This document shows positions 1 to 8,752 of a stretch of DNA of 64,000 nucleotides, one piece after another; within the stretch, counting starts at the first letter, position 1, and each line of letters opens with the position of its first letter. Source of the stretch: CAZDDB01 sp963843285 (GTDB lineage Bacteria > Acidobacteriota > HRBIN11 > JAKEFK01); assembly GCA_963843285.1 (NCBI GenBank), contig CAWJJO010000001.1, forward strand, positions 138,384 to 202,383, in the 5' to 3' direction. The position numbers were made by a program, and so were the translations under genes. Below the pieces are notes generated by a model that did no database searches, was not told the DNA's origin, and saw nothing but the letters and a program-made list of their open reading frames with translations.

Positions 1-80
1 AACCCGATCAAGAAATAGGCGGTAGTACCCAGAAGACCGATGATCAGGAGAATCCCAATCGCTTTTTTCATACGAGACAT
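1..80 (-). CDS. N-terminal fragment of a membrane-anchored or secreted protein
   Basis: The minus strand opens with ATG at 80 (a second in-frame ATG is at 71) and reads MSRMKKAIGILLIIGLLGTT and on, running off the window edge after 26 residues. A short basic stretch followed by about 17 hydrophobic residues is a typical signal peptide or N-terminal membrane anchor. Membrane-fusion (HlyD/RND adaptor) proteins often begin this way, but nothing seen here decides the family. It is divergent from the kinase gene that starts at 239. Confidence 0.45.
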   Translation of the reverse strand, partial: MSRMKKAIGILLIIGLLGTTAYFLIG

Positions 81-161
81 CTTACAGGGAAAAAATTGAA
101 TTGGGAATCGGAACTATAAAAAGGAATTCCCTCTAAGTGTCCAGAAATGAAAGCGTTTTCC

Positions 162-191
162 TTGATAAACCTATCGTCGCTGTGGTAAGAT
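162..191 (+). promoter_or_regulatory. Predicted sigma-70-type promoter for the kinase-PEGA operon
   Basis: TTGATA at 162-167 and TAAGAT at 186-191 are separated by 18 bp. This would start transcription near 198, about 40 nt before the ATG at 239. The start codon has no clear Shine-Dalgarno sequence. Confidence 0.4.
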
Positions 192-238
192 GAGCCAAGT
201 CCCGAGATAACATGTGAAAGACGAGCCGTGCTTCCCGT

Positions 239-2182
239 ATGCAAGAATTTCCAGAGAAAATTGACAAGTATCAGATCCTTTCGGTGCTCGGTAAAGGGGC
301 CATGGGGATCGTCTATCATGCCTATGATCCCATTGTAAAAAGGGATGTCGCTCTCAAATTCCTCTCCTCCATCGGTTCTGAAGAAACAGAATTGATCTCC
401 CGTTTTGAGAGGGAGGCCCGTCTGGCGGGCGGTCTCCGCCATCCGAATATAGTAACGATTTACGATCTTGGCCATTTTGAAGGCCGCCCTTACATTGCAA
501 TGGAGTATATCGTCGGAAGGGATCTGCAAGCGATCATCAAACAAAAACAGGATCTCGCATTCGAACAAAAGGTGGAGATCATCCTCCAGATCACCAAAGG
601 ATTAGACGCGGCGCATCAAAAGGGGATCATTCACCGCGACATCAAACCAGCAAACATTCGGATACAAGAAGATAACAGCGTCAAGATCATGGATTTTGGA
701 ATTGCCAGAATGGGGACATCCGAATTGACCCGCAGCGGCTATATTATCGGCACTTTACAATACATGTCGCCGGAACAAATTTCAGGAGATCAGCTGGATC
801 AGCGCTCCGATATCTTCTCAACGGGTGTGATTGCCTACGAACTATTCACGAACCTGAATCCCTTTAACGGTGAACACACCGTGGATATCATGTACCGGAT
901 CTTAAACGTCCGTCCACAGCCGATCCAGGGATTGCCCGATGAATACGGAACCGAACTCAATCAGATTATCATGCGGGCGCTGGAAAAAAACCGCGATTTA
1001 CGGTATACAAACGCGAAAGAAATCGCGCAGGATCTGGAAGAATATCTGTTCTACCTCAAGAGCCTGAAGTTCCGCCGCAAGCCTACCACACGCGTATCGT
1101 ACCTGGAAGGAGCGACCCAGATTCTGCCGCCGGATCGAATGCCGATTACGCCGGCAAAAGATCCGGAAATTCCGCCTACCGTTGTCGCGGATGTTCAGAA
1201 CTTGCCTACATATCATATGCCTGCGCCTTCTCCCACGCCGACTTTTGGAGTTCCCGAGATGGAAAAGGCGCCCAGAACAGGGCTTGGTGCAAATTACTCC
1301 GAAACGGCGCAAGTTCTGATGAGAGAAAAGTCCTCCACATGGCAGGAAAAGAAGTTTTTCATCCTGGGGGCGATCGTGGCGTTGCTCTTTATTGGCGGAC
1401 TTTTCTTCTTTGCAAATCTGAAAAAGCCTGCCGGAACGGATGGCAAGAACACAACGACCGCACAGGGACAAACGCCGAATTCAAACAATCCCGCGACGGG
1501 TGCACAGCCACCCTCTTCAACAAACCCGACGCCTCCTCCACCGCCGGTTTATGCCATCCAGGTATCCAGCACTCCTCCGGGAGCAGCGATCGCACTGGAT
1601 GGAAAAGATGCGGGGATCACACCATCGCAAATCAAGCTGGAAGACACGAAACCTCACGAGTTAACGTTGAAGCTCGAAGGTTATGAACCCGAAACGAAAA
1701 CAGTAAGCTCCGCTTCTACTGAACCACTGGCAGTTTCCCTGAAAGCTGTCGTTGTGCCGGGGACGGTAACCTATACCGGAAGCTATCCTGTCACCATCTA
1801 TGTGAACGGGAAGGCGGTTTCAGGAAACTCGGTGGACCTTCCGCCCGGATCGCATACGTTGACCTTCCGGAGCAGGAGAAGCCAGAAGGCTGTCATCCGA
1901 TTCACTCAAACTGTAAATTTGGAGCCAGGTGAAACGATCGCAGTGAAAGGTCCTCCAAAAGGGATGGGCACTTTAAACGTCAATGCAACACCGAGCAACT
2001 GCCGCATTTCGGTGGACGGTGAATTTGTAGATGTGGTTCCGATCAGGAACCTGCCGGTTCAGGGAGGGAGCCATATGATCCAATTCAACTGGGAGAAGAT
2101 GGGTAAGAAACTTGAAAAAACAGTAGTGCTTTCACAGGGTCAATCAGAAACACTCATGGGAACGATCAAAGACGCCGAATAA
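239..2182 (+). CDS. Membrane-anchored Ser/Thr protein kinase with C-terminal PEGA domains
   Basis: A 647-residue PknB-type (Hanks) kinase. The kinase domain covers about residues 10-275 and is intact: glycine loop LGKGAMGIVYHAYD, catalytic lysine in VALKFL, HRDIKPAN catalytic loop, DFG in KIMDFGIAR, and the activation-segment end GTLQYMSPEQ. A proline-rich juxtamembrane linker follows, then one membrane helix near residues 373-395 and a P/T/N-rich spacer. Two or three PEGA-like beta domains follow (one begins IQVSSTPPGAAIALDGK near 441, the last near 575-645), predicted to be outside the cytoplasm. The topology suggests an envelope-sensing receptor kinase. It is followed 9 bp later by two secreted propeller/PEGA genes, which are plausible partners. 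The start at 239 is the first ATG before the conserved kinase N-terminus. Confidence 0.9.
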   Translation: MQEFPEKIDKYQILSVLGKGAMGIVYHAYDPIVKRDVALKFLSSIGSEETELISRFEREARLAGGLRHPNIVTIYDLGHFEGRPYIAMEYIVGRDLQAIIKQKQDLAFEQKVEIILQITKGLDAAHQKGIIHRDIKPANIRIQEDNSVKIMDFGIARMGTSELTRSGYIIGTLQYMSPEQISGDQLDQRSDIFSTGVIAYELFTNLNPFNGEHTVDIMYRILNVRPQPIQGLPDEYGTELNQIIMRALEKNRDLRYTNAKEIAQDLEEYLFYLKSLKFRRKPTTRVSYLEGATQILPPDRMPITPAKDPEIPPTVVADVQNLPTYHMPAPSPTPTFGVPEMEKAPRTGLGANYSETAQVLMREKSSTWQEKKFFILGAIVALLFIGGLFFFANLKKPAGTDGKNTTTAQGQTPNSNNPATGAQPPSSTNPTPPPPPVYAIQVSSTPPGAAIALDGKDAGITPSQIKLEDTKPHELTLKLEGYEPETKTVSSASTEPLAVSLKAVVVPGTVTYTGSYPVTIYVNGKAVSGNSVDLPPGSHTLTFRSRRSQKAVIRFTQTVNLEPGETIAVKGPPKGMGTLNVNATPSNCRISVDGEFVDVVPIRNLPVQGGSHMIQFNWEKMGKKLEKTVVLSQGQSETLMGTIKDAE

Positions 2183-2191
2183 TCAGACTTC

Positions 2192-3355
2192 ATGAAAGCG
2201 GTCGCATTTTCTCTCTTTTTTCTTCTGCTCTTCACTCTCAGCGGGCTACCCGCTGATGATCCCGCTGAGGCCCTTGTCGGGGCTGGAATGGCTTTACGGT
2301 TACGTGGAGAATTTGACAAGGCGTACGAAGAATATTCCCGCGTTAAACTCCGGTTTCCGGATAGCCCACATGCTCCGCGCGCGCAATACGAAATGGGCCT
2401 GTGTTCACTCTACGCAGATCGCATCGCGGAAGCGATGGATCAATTTCAAAAAGTGAACGACTGGTACCCCGGTTCGGATGACGCAAAAGCCGCAACCGAA
2501 ATGAATACGATCCTGTATCGCATCTATATCGTTCCGCCAAACTCGAATACAGCCTATACTCCGGATTCTCGATTCAGCGGAAGTGTTCTGGAATTAGATG
2601 AACCTACAGGTCTTTCGATGGACAGCCGGCAAAACATCTATCTGAGCGACAAAGGGAAAAAGACGGTTACGGTATTTGATTCGAGCGGGAGGCAAACAAA
2701 TACGATTTCGCTGTTTGCACCCTACGCCGTTTCCATTGATGATCAAGACCGGGCATTTATCGCGAATGGAACAAACGTGATTGCTGCAACACCAAAGGGA
2801 AATGACACGATTTTTCTGTCCACCAATGTGGTTGATTCAGGCGGAACTGCAGAGCGATTGGAGGACATACGTTCCGTAGCAATCGATGAAACCGGAAAGC
2901 TCTATGTCATTTCAAACAATGTAAATGGGATCCTTGTGTACGGCCCAAATTCAAAACTACTGCCGGGTTACTCATTCAGTCAAACCCAGAAGCCGTTCAC
3001 AAAGGTTCTAGTCAATGCGCGCAACCAGATTCTTGCCCTGGATAAAGATCGGAAACAGGTCTCCATATACGGTTCGGACGGAAAGTTCCTTTTTACAATC
3101 GGACCAACCGGGAAAGGATACACTCTGGAAAGAGTGGAGGATTTTGCCGTGGATCGCGCAAATCACATTTACCTTCTGGAGAAGAGTCCTCACAGCATTC
3201 TTGTTTTCACTCCGTCCGGGAATCTTCAAAAATATATTCTCTCCGATAAAAAAGGAACACTCTCCTTTGATGATGCAAAGTTGATTACGGTCGGGCCGTC
3301 CGGATCGATCTACGTGCTGGACAAGGACTCACATAGGATCATAAAAATCGGATGA
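2192..3355 (+). CDS. Secreted TPR-like plus NHL/six-bladed propeller protein
   Basis: 387 residues. The N-terminus (MKAVAFSLFFLLLFTLSGLP) is a signal peptide. Residues 25-100 are a helical TPR/Tol-Pal-type repeat region (GEFDKAYEEYSRV, RAQYEMGLCSLYADR). From about 115 to the end, NHL-like blades recur (EPTGLSMDSRQNIYLSD, DIRSVAIDETGKLYVIS, VEDFAVDRANHIYLLE), giving a predicted six-bladed beta-propeller. No catalytic motif is seen, so the likely role is scaffolding or ligand binding in the periplasm. The gene lies 9 bp after the kinase gene and its TGA overlaps the ATG of the next gene (ATGA), so the three are almost certainly co-transcribed and translationally coupled. Confidence 0.75.
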   Translation: MKAVAFSLFFLLLFTLSGLPADDPAEALVGAGMALRLRGEFDKAYEEYSRVKLRFPDSPHAPRAQYEMGLCSLYADRIAEAMDQFQKVNDWYPGSDDAKAATEMNTILYRIYIVPPNSNTAYTPDSRFSGSVLELDEPTGLSMDSRQNIYLSDKGKKTVTVFDSSGRQTNTISLFAPYAVSIDDQDRAFIANGTNVIAATPKGNDTIFLSTNVVDSGGTAERLEDIRSVAIDETGKLYVISNNVNGILVYGPNSKLLPGYSFSQTQKPFTKVLVNARNQILALDKDRKQVSIYGSDGKFLFTIGPTGKGYTLERVEDFAVDRANHIYLLEKSPHSILVFTPSGNLQKYILSDKKGTLSFDDAKLITVGPSGSIYVLDKDSHRIIKIG

Positions 3356-5535
3356 AAATGAGTCGTTCTATTGCTGTATTTTCCTTGCTTGGATTGTGTC
3401 TGTTTTTGCTTCTCCACACGGGTCTCGCGCAAGAAACCAAGCCTGTAGAGGAAATGATTCCGGAAGAAGCGCAACAAGAACGGTGGAAAGCGGATTTCGA
3501 AAAAGCGGAAGCCGTTTTCAATTCCGAGCAACAATCCGCCAGCACTCCCCTTTTTCAAGATCTCATCCGGCAGCTTACGGAAGAAAAGGTAAAACGGCCG
3601 TTGACTGAGCCGGAGCGTCAGCTTTTGCTGAAAAGCCTGGATTATCTCGGTCAGGATTTCTATCTCGCGGAACAGCAGGACGAGGCGCGCGGCGTATTTC
3701 TGAAACTCATAGAAATAGAGCCGAACTACAAGCTGAATGAAGATCTCGTTTCCCCAAAGATCATTGATTTCTTTCATCAGATCAAGACAGAGAACATGGG
3801 AATTATCTCGGTTGTAACGACTCCGCCGGGAGCTAAAATCACGATCGATGGAAAGGAATCGGGAACCACCGATATGCCGGAATTATACGTGATGAAGGGG
3901 GATCATGATCTGGAAGTCAACCGGCAGGGGTACTTCCCCAAAAAAGTCACGATCAGCGTTGTGCCCGGTAAGACCCAGAGAGTGAATCTGCCGCTGGACC
4001 GCAGTTCCAGTGTCGCGTACTTCATTACTTATCCCAAGGGCGTTGAGCTTGTCATGGCCGGCAAAGTCCTGGGAACCACGGGAGGAGATGCGGGGGAAAG
4101 AGGGCTGCAGGCTGCCCAGCAGAGCAACCTGACCCCAACGGATGTTTCCGCCGATTTTCCGGTTTCAGATCTGCAACCGGGTGTTTATGAAATTGAATTC
4201 CACAAACCATGCTGGGAAACCCAGATCCGCCGGGTAACGCTGGATAAGAACGATGATTTCTATTTTGCGCCCATCCTGATGGAGCCTTCATTTGCGACAC
4301 TCAACATCACAGCTGACGATCCGAAAGCAAACATCTTTATCGACAACGAATATGTTGGACTGGCCCCAAAACAACAGCACAAGCTTTGTTCGGGAAAACA
4401 CTTAATCAAGATCAAAGGACCGCTGGGAAAATTTCAACAACAGATTGAAATCAAGAAAGATCAGGCCCTGAACATTGAGGCAAAGCTCAATCCGTCGCTT
4501 GCATTTATGGGAGTGGTCCCAGAGTTGGGTGTGTTAAAACCTGCAAAAGATGATATTACGGCGCAAACGATCCGCGAGTTGGCCGTTCTAAAAACACTGA
4601 ACTTCCAAGACAGCACCGGCGAAGGCGCAGAAGCGACAGATCAAATGCAGCAGATTGTTTCCGGACTCCTTTCCGGAGCCCCTGACAAAGCGCGAATGGA
4701 ACAGATCCAGAATCTTTGTTCAAAGGTGGAATCGGATCTCCTGCTGATCGGGTATTTGACCAAGGAGAGAACGCAAAACACTGTACGGTTCTTTCTTGCG
4801 TCTAACTGGAGTTCCATGGCCGATGTGCGGACTTTCGACGCATCTGATCCGAAGAAGTGGAAACGTTTCATAGATCAACTGGATCATGAGGAGCCGTTGT
4901 TCGAGAAACGGCTGGGATTTCATTTGATGGATACGACCATTACGCCCGGTCCGGTAATCGCAAGTATATCGCTCAAGACGTTTGAAGATGCTCAACCTCT
5001 CAAGGTGGGGGACATCCTGACCGCAGTCAATGATCGGCCGGTAAAAAACGGCGCAGATGCGCTTGCTGCCGCGCGGGAATTGCAGAAAGCAGAGAAAATC
5101 AATCTCAATCTCCAAAGGCCGGGGAATGTTACCCTTCCTCTCCGGATGATCAACAGCCCGCTCGAAATTCCATTTGAAAATGCCGATTTGCTGTTCAACC
5201 GGCAGTTTGCCGTATACAAAAAAGTGCTGAATCTCAGTATCGTTCCGTTGGAAAAAAACATAGCCACCTTGAATATCGCCCTCTGTTATATTCATTTCGG
5301 AGAATTTAACCTGGCGCTCGAACAGCTGCGTCTGGTTCAGCTCGACCGCGCGATCGGCATCGGAATGGGGACTGTAAAATATCGCGCGGCCATGTGTTAT
5401 AAAGAATTGGGCGATCAAAAGGAAGCAATGGATCATTTGAACGAGGCTTCCAAGTTCGCTCAAAACACGCTGGGTTCGGACGACGGCATCGCTCTTGCGC
5501 CGGAAGTGGATCGAGCCAAACGATCTCTCCCCTGA
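3352..5535 (+). CDS. Secreted PEGA-PDZ-TPR protein
   Basis: 727 residues with a signal peptide (cleavage near GLAQ, residue 25). An N-terminal helical region is followed by PEGA domains (the clearest, VVTTPPGAKITIDGKESG, at about 158-210, and others to about 370). A mixed alpha/beta section comes next, then a PDZ-like segment near 530-600 (IASISLKTFEDAQPLKVGDI, with the typical GDILTAVNDRPV binding edge), and C-terminal TPR-like helices (LNIALCYIHFGEFNLALEQL). There is no protease triad, so it reads as an adaptor, not an HtrA-type enzyme. PEGA domains are shared with the kinase two genes upstream, which suggests a common extracellular ligand or lattice. Start and upstream stop overlap by 4 bp. 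Confidence 0.75.
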   Translation: MKMSRSIAVFSLLGLCLFLLLHTGLAQETKPVEEMIPEEAQQERWKADFEKAEAVFNSEQQSASTPLFQDLIRQLTEEKVKRPLTEPERQLLLKSLDYLGQDFYLAEQQDEARGVFLKLIEIEPNYKLNEDLVSPKIIDFFHQIKTENMGIISVVTTPPGAKITIDGKESGTTDMPELYVMKGDHDLEVNRQGYFPKKVTISVVPGKTQRVNLPLDRSSSVAYFITYPKGVELVMAGKVLGTTGGDAGERGLQAAQQSNLTPTDVSADFPVSDLQPGVYEIEFHKPCWETQIRRVTLDKNDDFYFAPILMEPSFATLNITADDPKANIFIDNEYVGLAPKQQHKLCSGKHLIKIKGPLGKFQQQIEIKKDQALNIEAKLNPSLAFMGVVPELGVLKPAKDDITAQTIRELAVLKTLNFQDSTGEGAEATDQMQQIVSGLLSGAPDKARMEQIQNLCSKVESDLLLIGYLTKERTQNTVRFFLASNWSSMADVRTFDASDPKKWKRFIDQLDHEEPLFEKRLGFHLMDTTITPGPVIASISLKTFEDAQPLKVGDILTAVNDRPVKNGADALAAARELQKAEKINLNLQRPGNVTLPLRMINSPLEIPFENADLLFNRQFAVYKKVLNLSIVPLEKNIATLNIALCYIHFGEFNLALEQLRLVQLDRAIGIGMGTVKYRAAMCYKELGDQKEAMDHLNEASKFAQNTLGSDDGIALAPEVDRAKRSLP

Positions 5536-5560
5536 TTCTAGATTTCAGATTTCGGATTTC

Positions 5561-6319
5561 ATGGACAAGAGGTTTCTCGTTTTTGATATTGAAACAATTC
5601 CCGATTGGGAGCTGGTGAAACAGGTGTTGGGCCTCCCCGCGGATGCTCCACAGGAGATAGTGCGCGAACAGCTGCTGGTAAAGTACAGCAGCGGATTCGC
5701 TCCGCCGCCTTTTCATATTCCGATTTGCATCGCGTTGATTGATGTGCATCCGGAATCACTCCAGGTGGTGAATGCTACGGTACTGGAGGGTGAGGAAAAA
5801 CCATTGTTACAGAACTTCTGGAGAATCACAAAAGCGAGGCGTGGCAATGACGGAAAACAGGTGCAGGTTAGAACTAATCTGGTCCATTTTAACGGCAGGT
5901 TCTTTGATTTGCCTGTGTTATTCTTCCGCTCAATGAAACACAGAGTCCAGATCGCCCCCTGGGACCGCAACCGGTATTCCGTGGAATCGATGCAGGAAAA
6001 GCTGATTGGCAGCCACGATGTTTGCGATGATCTCGCAGATTATGGAGCCGCAAGCAGATCTTCGCTGAATGTCGCCTCCAAACTGATCGGACTGCCGGGG
6101 AAAACAGAGATCGATGGATCTCAGATTGAGGAACTCTGCGCTCGTGGTGAAATGCAGCGGATCAAAGATTATTGCATGGAGGATGCATTAGCCACCTACT
6201 TGCTCTGGATCACCATCCGGTTTACGCGTGGCGAGATCAACGAACAACACTACAACGCCGCTTTTGACGGCGCGCGGGATCAGATTCGGGAAGCCCGGAC
6301 GCGGAATGAAACGAGCTAA
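5561..6319 (+). CDS. Predicted 3'-5' exonuclease related to the PolB exonuclease domain
   Basis: 252 residues from ATG 5561. A longer in-frame start at 5495 would overlap the previous gene by 41 bp and adds no conserved sequence. The DEDD fold is recognisable: ExoI FDIETIPD near residue 7, ExoII LVHFNGRFFDLPVL near 105, and ExoIII-like YCMEDALATYLL near 208. This matches the stand-alone PolB-like exonuclease family, which lacks polymerase domains. The gene begins directly after three GATTTC words (5541-5560). Its link to the upstream signalling genes may be positional only. Confidence 0.75.
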   Translation: MDKRFLVFDIETIPDWELVKQVLGLPADAPQEIVREQLLVKYSSGFAPPPFHIPICIALIDVHPESLQVVNATVLEGEEKPLLQNFWRITKARRGNDGKQVQVRTNLVHFNGRFFDLPVLFFRSMKHRVQIAPWDRNRYSVESMQEKLIGSHDVCDDLADYGAASRSSLNVASKLIGLPGKTEIDGSQIEELCARGEMQRIKDYCMEDALATYLLWITIRFTRGEINEQHYNAAFDGARDQIREARTRNETS

Positions 6320-6323
6320 ACCC

Positions 6324-6477
6324 GGTGCACGACAAATTTGTTCTAAGAAAGCATGATTACGGTTTGTAATGCCTGCGTCACGCTGGCAGAGCTCGAGATG
6401 AAATCTCTGTTTTGGCCGGCGAGACGCCAGCGGTCCAAACCGCTTTCTCTAGTCCTACAACAAATTTGTCGTGCACC
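6324..6477. repeat. Nested inverted-repeat element (MITE-like), 154 bp
   Basis: A perfect 19-bp terminal inverted repeat (6324-6342 and 6459-6477, beginning GGTGCACGACAAATTTG) encloses shorter nested arms: CGGTTTG 6360-6366 with CAAACCG 6436-6442, and CGCTGGC about 6380-6386 with GCCAGCG about 6426-6432. The core GGCGAGACGCC plus tail GCGGTCC resembles the REP-like hairpins found elsewhere in the window. It fills most of the gap between the exonuclease and GTPase genes. No ORF lies inside. Confidence 0.7.
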
Positions 6478-6487
6478 CAAGCTAAAC

Positions 6488-6516
6488 TTGCAATTTCGTT
6501 TACCATAAAATAAGAT
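6488..6516 (+). promoter_or_regulatory. Predicted promoter for the MglA-like GTPase gene
   Basis: TTGCAA (6488-6493) and TAAGAT (6511-6516) are separated by exactly 17 bp and lie 36 bp before the ATG at 6552, just outside the inverted-repeat element. Confidence 0.5.
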
Positions 6517-6551
6517 GGATTTCTTCCCACACGAGGTATAAGACCCCGGCT

Positions 6552-7865
6552 ATGGCTTTTGTCAATTTTGCGACGCGGGAAATCACCGCCAAGATTGTTT
6601 ATTATGGTCCCGGACTTGGCGGTAAAACCACTTCCCTTCAGTACATACACAGCAGCTTGCCAACTGATAATCGCGGGAAAATGATTTCGTTGGCTACCGA
6701 AGAGGACCGCACTATTTACTTTGATTTTCTGCCCCTTCATCTCGGAAAAATTCAGGAGTTCGCTGTCCGCGTCCAGCTGTACACCGTCCCCGGTCAGGTC
6801 CGATACAATGCAACACGCAAATTGGTATTGCGCGGAGCTGATGGACTTGTCTTTGTGATCGATTCTCAAAAACATAAAAAACTTGCGAACCTGGAAAGCT
6901 TCAGCAATCTGGAAGAGAACCTGCGGGAACATGGAAAAGATCTGCGCGACTTGCCCCACGTTCTTCAGATGAACAAAGTGGATCTCCCCAACATCATGTC
7001 GCCGGAAGAACTGAACGATCTGTTGAACAAATACAACGTCCCGTACTTCGCGACTTGCGCAACTTCGGGAAGTGGAATTCTCGAATCCCTGAAAAGCATT
7101 ACGAAACTTGTTTTCAACGATTTGGGACGAAAAGCACTTCTGCAGAAAAAGACAAGAGGGATGACACCTGCGACCGTCCCGGTTGCAGCGGAACAGGCGC
7201 CCTCTCCGGCAATGGTCGCAGCAAAGGAATCCTCGACGTCGGCTTCCGCCTATTTCAGAGCTCCCGAATTTCAGGATGAGATGAAGGGGGATGTAGTCCT
7301 GCACGAAATTCGGAATGAGTACGCGCGACTCGATCACGACGAAAGCAGTACGCTCACCGAAGAAACTGAGGAGAAGCCTCCGAAAGAAGAAGAATTACCG
7401 GACGCAATCGACCTTCACGATTCCGTGCAGGAGGTGGAACCGATTCCGGAATTTGAAGAGGAAGACGACCTTCCAGCGGATGAGATTCCCTATGAAAACT
7501 TGATTGCGGAAGACGAAAAACCGATCGCGACGGATCATTCCAATTTCAGTTATGCCGGATTCTTTTCTGATTCGGGAAAATTCCGGGATCTGATGCTCCG
7601 GTTTGAAACGCAAACAACGGAAGACGATTCCGAAGCTGCCATGCGTACGGCAAAGGCGATCTATTCCCTTCTGACAGGCGAACTCTATCCGAAAGAGTAT
7701 ATTCTAAATGGCGATGAATCATCGATCATGCTTGCGCTGAATATCAAATTCAAACGCTTTCTCCTTTTTAAACACCTCATGGACTCTGAAAGAGTCCAGA
7801 CTTCCGATCTCCTTTTTATCCATCATTTCTTTTGCGATCTGTATCTGAGCCTGAAAGAGTTTTAA
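6552..7865 (+). CDS. MglA-like Ras-family GTPase with a long C-terminal extension
   Basis: 437 residues. Residues 1-190 are an MglA-type small GTPase: P-loop YYGPGLGGKTTSL, switch/G3 region LYTVPGQVRYNATRKLV (MglA-type TVPGQ instead of DxxG), G4 NKVDLP, and a G5-like ATCATSGSG segment. MglA is about 195 residues, so the remaining 240 are extra: an acidic, disordered-looking linker at about 225-340 (DESSTLTEETEEKPPKEEEL) and a helical C-terminal domain of about 100 residues. The family sets cell polarity and motility with MglB/roadblock partners. No roadblock gene is adjacent, so the extension might supply a partner function (inference). The 3' end overlaps rsmI. Confidence 0.85.
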   Translation: MAFVNFATREITAKIVYYGPGLGGKTTSLQYIHSSLPTDNRGKMISLATEEDRTIYFDFLPLHLGKIQEFAVRVQLYTVPGQVRYNATRKLVLRGADGLVFVIDSQKHKKLANLESFSNLEENLREHGKDLRDLPHVLQMNKVDLPNIMSPEELNDLLNKYNVPYFATCATSGSGILESLKSITKLVFNDLGRKALLQKKTRGMTPATVPVAAEQAPSPAMVAAKESSTSASAYFRAPEFQDEMKGDVVLHEIRNEYARLDHDESSTLTEETEEKPPKEEELPDAIDLHDSVQEVEPIPEFEEEDDLPADEIPYENLIAEDEKPIATDHSNFSYAGFFSDSGKFRDLMLRFETQTTEDDSEAAMRTAKAIYSLLTGELYPKEYILNGDESSIMLALNIKFKRFLLFKHLMDSERVQTSDLLFIHHFFCDLYLSLKEF

Positions 7866-8683
7866 GCCTGACGATCGTTGCTACCCCGATCGGAAATCTG
7901 AAGGATCTCTCCGCCCGGGCCCTTGAAGTTTTGAATTCCGTCGATTATATCCTCTGCGAAGATACGCGTCGTGCTCAAAAATTGAAAGCGCATTTCGCTT
8001 TCAATCCCCGCCTTGTAAGTTTTCACGAACACAATGAGCGATCCCGGATTCCCGCAGTTCTATCCCGCATGAAACAGGGAAAAACGTTTGCCTTGATTTC
8101 CGATGCCGGCACCCCGCTGATTTCTGATCCCGGACTCCAGCTGGTTCAAGAAATGATCCGGGAAAATCTCCAGTTTTCGTTTGTGCCCGGACCCAGCGCA
8201 GTACAATCCGCGCTGGTGATGAGCGGATTCCGTACCTATCCGTACTATTTTTATGGATTCCTGCCTGTAAAGCCGGGAGACCGTACGTCAGTCATCGAAC
8301 AAATTTCGATGCTCCGGGACTGTACGATTGTATTATTTGAGTCCCCCAAGCGAATCCTGGGACTGGTGCGGGAAGTAGGCGAAAAGCTGGGAAACCGGCC
8401 AATCGCGGTTTGCCGGGAGCTTACAAAGTTGCACGAGGAAGTGATCCGCGGCAATGTTTCCGAAATCCTGGATCGTCTGGCATCCCGCAAGCTCCTTGGC
8501 GAATTCACGCTGGTGATATCGCCAGGGCAGGCCAGTCCGGCGGCAATTATGACGGCAGAGTCGATTCGTTCGCGATTTCATCACCTTCAAAGCGAAGGCC
8601 TGAGCCGGAAAGAAGCATTGAAAAGACTCTCCAAAGAAAGCGGTCGTCCCAAAAACGAGCTATACCAACTTTTGATGAAGTGA
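7832..8683 (+). CDS. rsmI: 16S rRNA (cytidine(1402)-2'-O)-methyltransferase RsmI
   Basis: 283 residues. The N-terminal signature TIVATPIGNLKDLSARAL, CEDTRR, the LISDAGTPLISDPG motif, VPGPSAVQSALVMSG, and FYGFLP are those of RsmI, a tetrapyrrole-methylase-fold enzyme that methylates C1402 in the ribosomal P site. The assigned start is TTG at 7832, 34 bp inside the preceding gene. No ATG or GTG exists before the conserved motif, so translation is probably coupled to the GTPase gene. The stop is followed at once by a long hairpin. Confidence 0.92.
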   Translation: MRSVSEPERVLSLTIVATPIGNLKDLSARALEVLNSVDYILCEDTRRAQKLKAHFAFNPRLVSFHEHNERSRIPAVLSRMKQGKTFALISDAGTPLISDPGLQLVQEMIRENLQFSFVPGPSAVQSALVMSGFRTYPYYFYGFLPVKPGDRTSVIEQISMLRDCTIVLFESPKRILGLVREVGEKLGNRPIAVCRELTKLHEEVIRGNVSEILDRLASRKLLGEFTLVISPGQASPAAIMTAESIRSRFHHLQSEGLSRKEALKRLSKESGRPKNELYQLLMK

Positions 8684-8685
8684 GG

Positions 8686-8750
8686 TTTCTCGCAAAGACG
8701 CCACGGCGCAAAGGTAATTCCTGTTTTCCTCTTGGCGCCTTTGCGAGAAA
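8686..8750. repeat. Long intergenic hairpin (8-bp-word type), possible bidirectional terminator
   Basis: Arm 8686-8705 (TTTCTCGCAAAGACGCCACG) pairs with 8731-8750 with about two mismatches around a 25-nt loop. It fills the convergent gap between rsmI and the lytic transglycosylase gene. No T-run follows the stem. Confidence 0.65.
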
Positions 8751-8752
8751 TG

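Noticed and set aside
68..568. Minus-strand ORF overlapping the first kinase gene
   Set aside because: It lies antisense to an unmistakable kinase domain.
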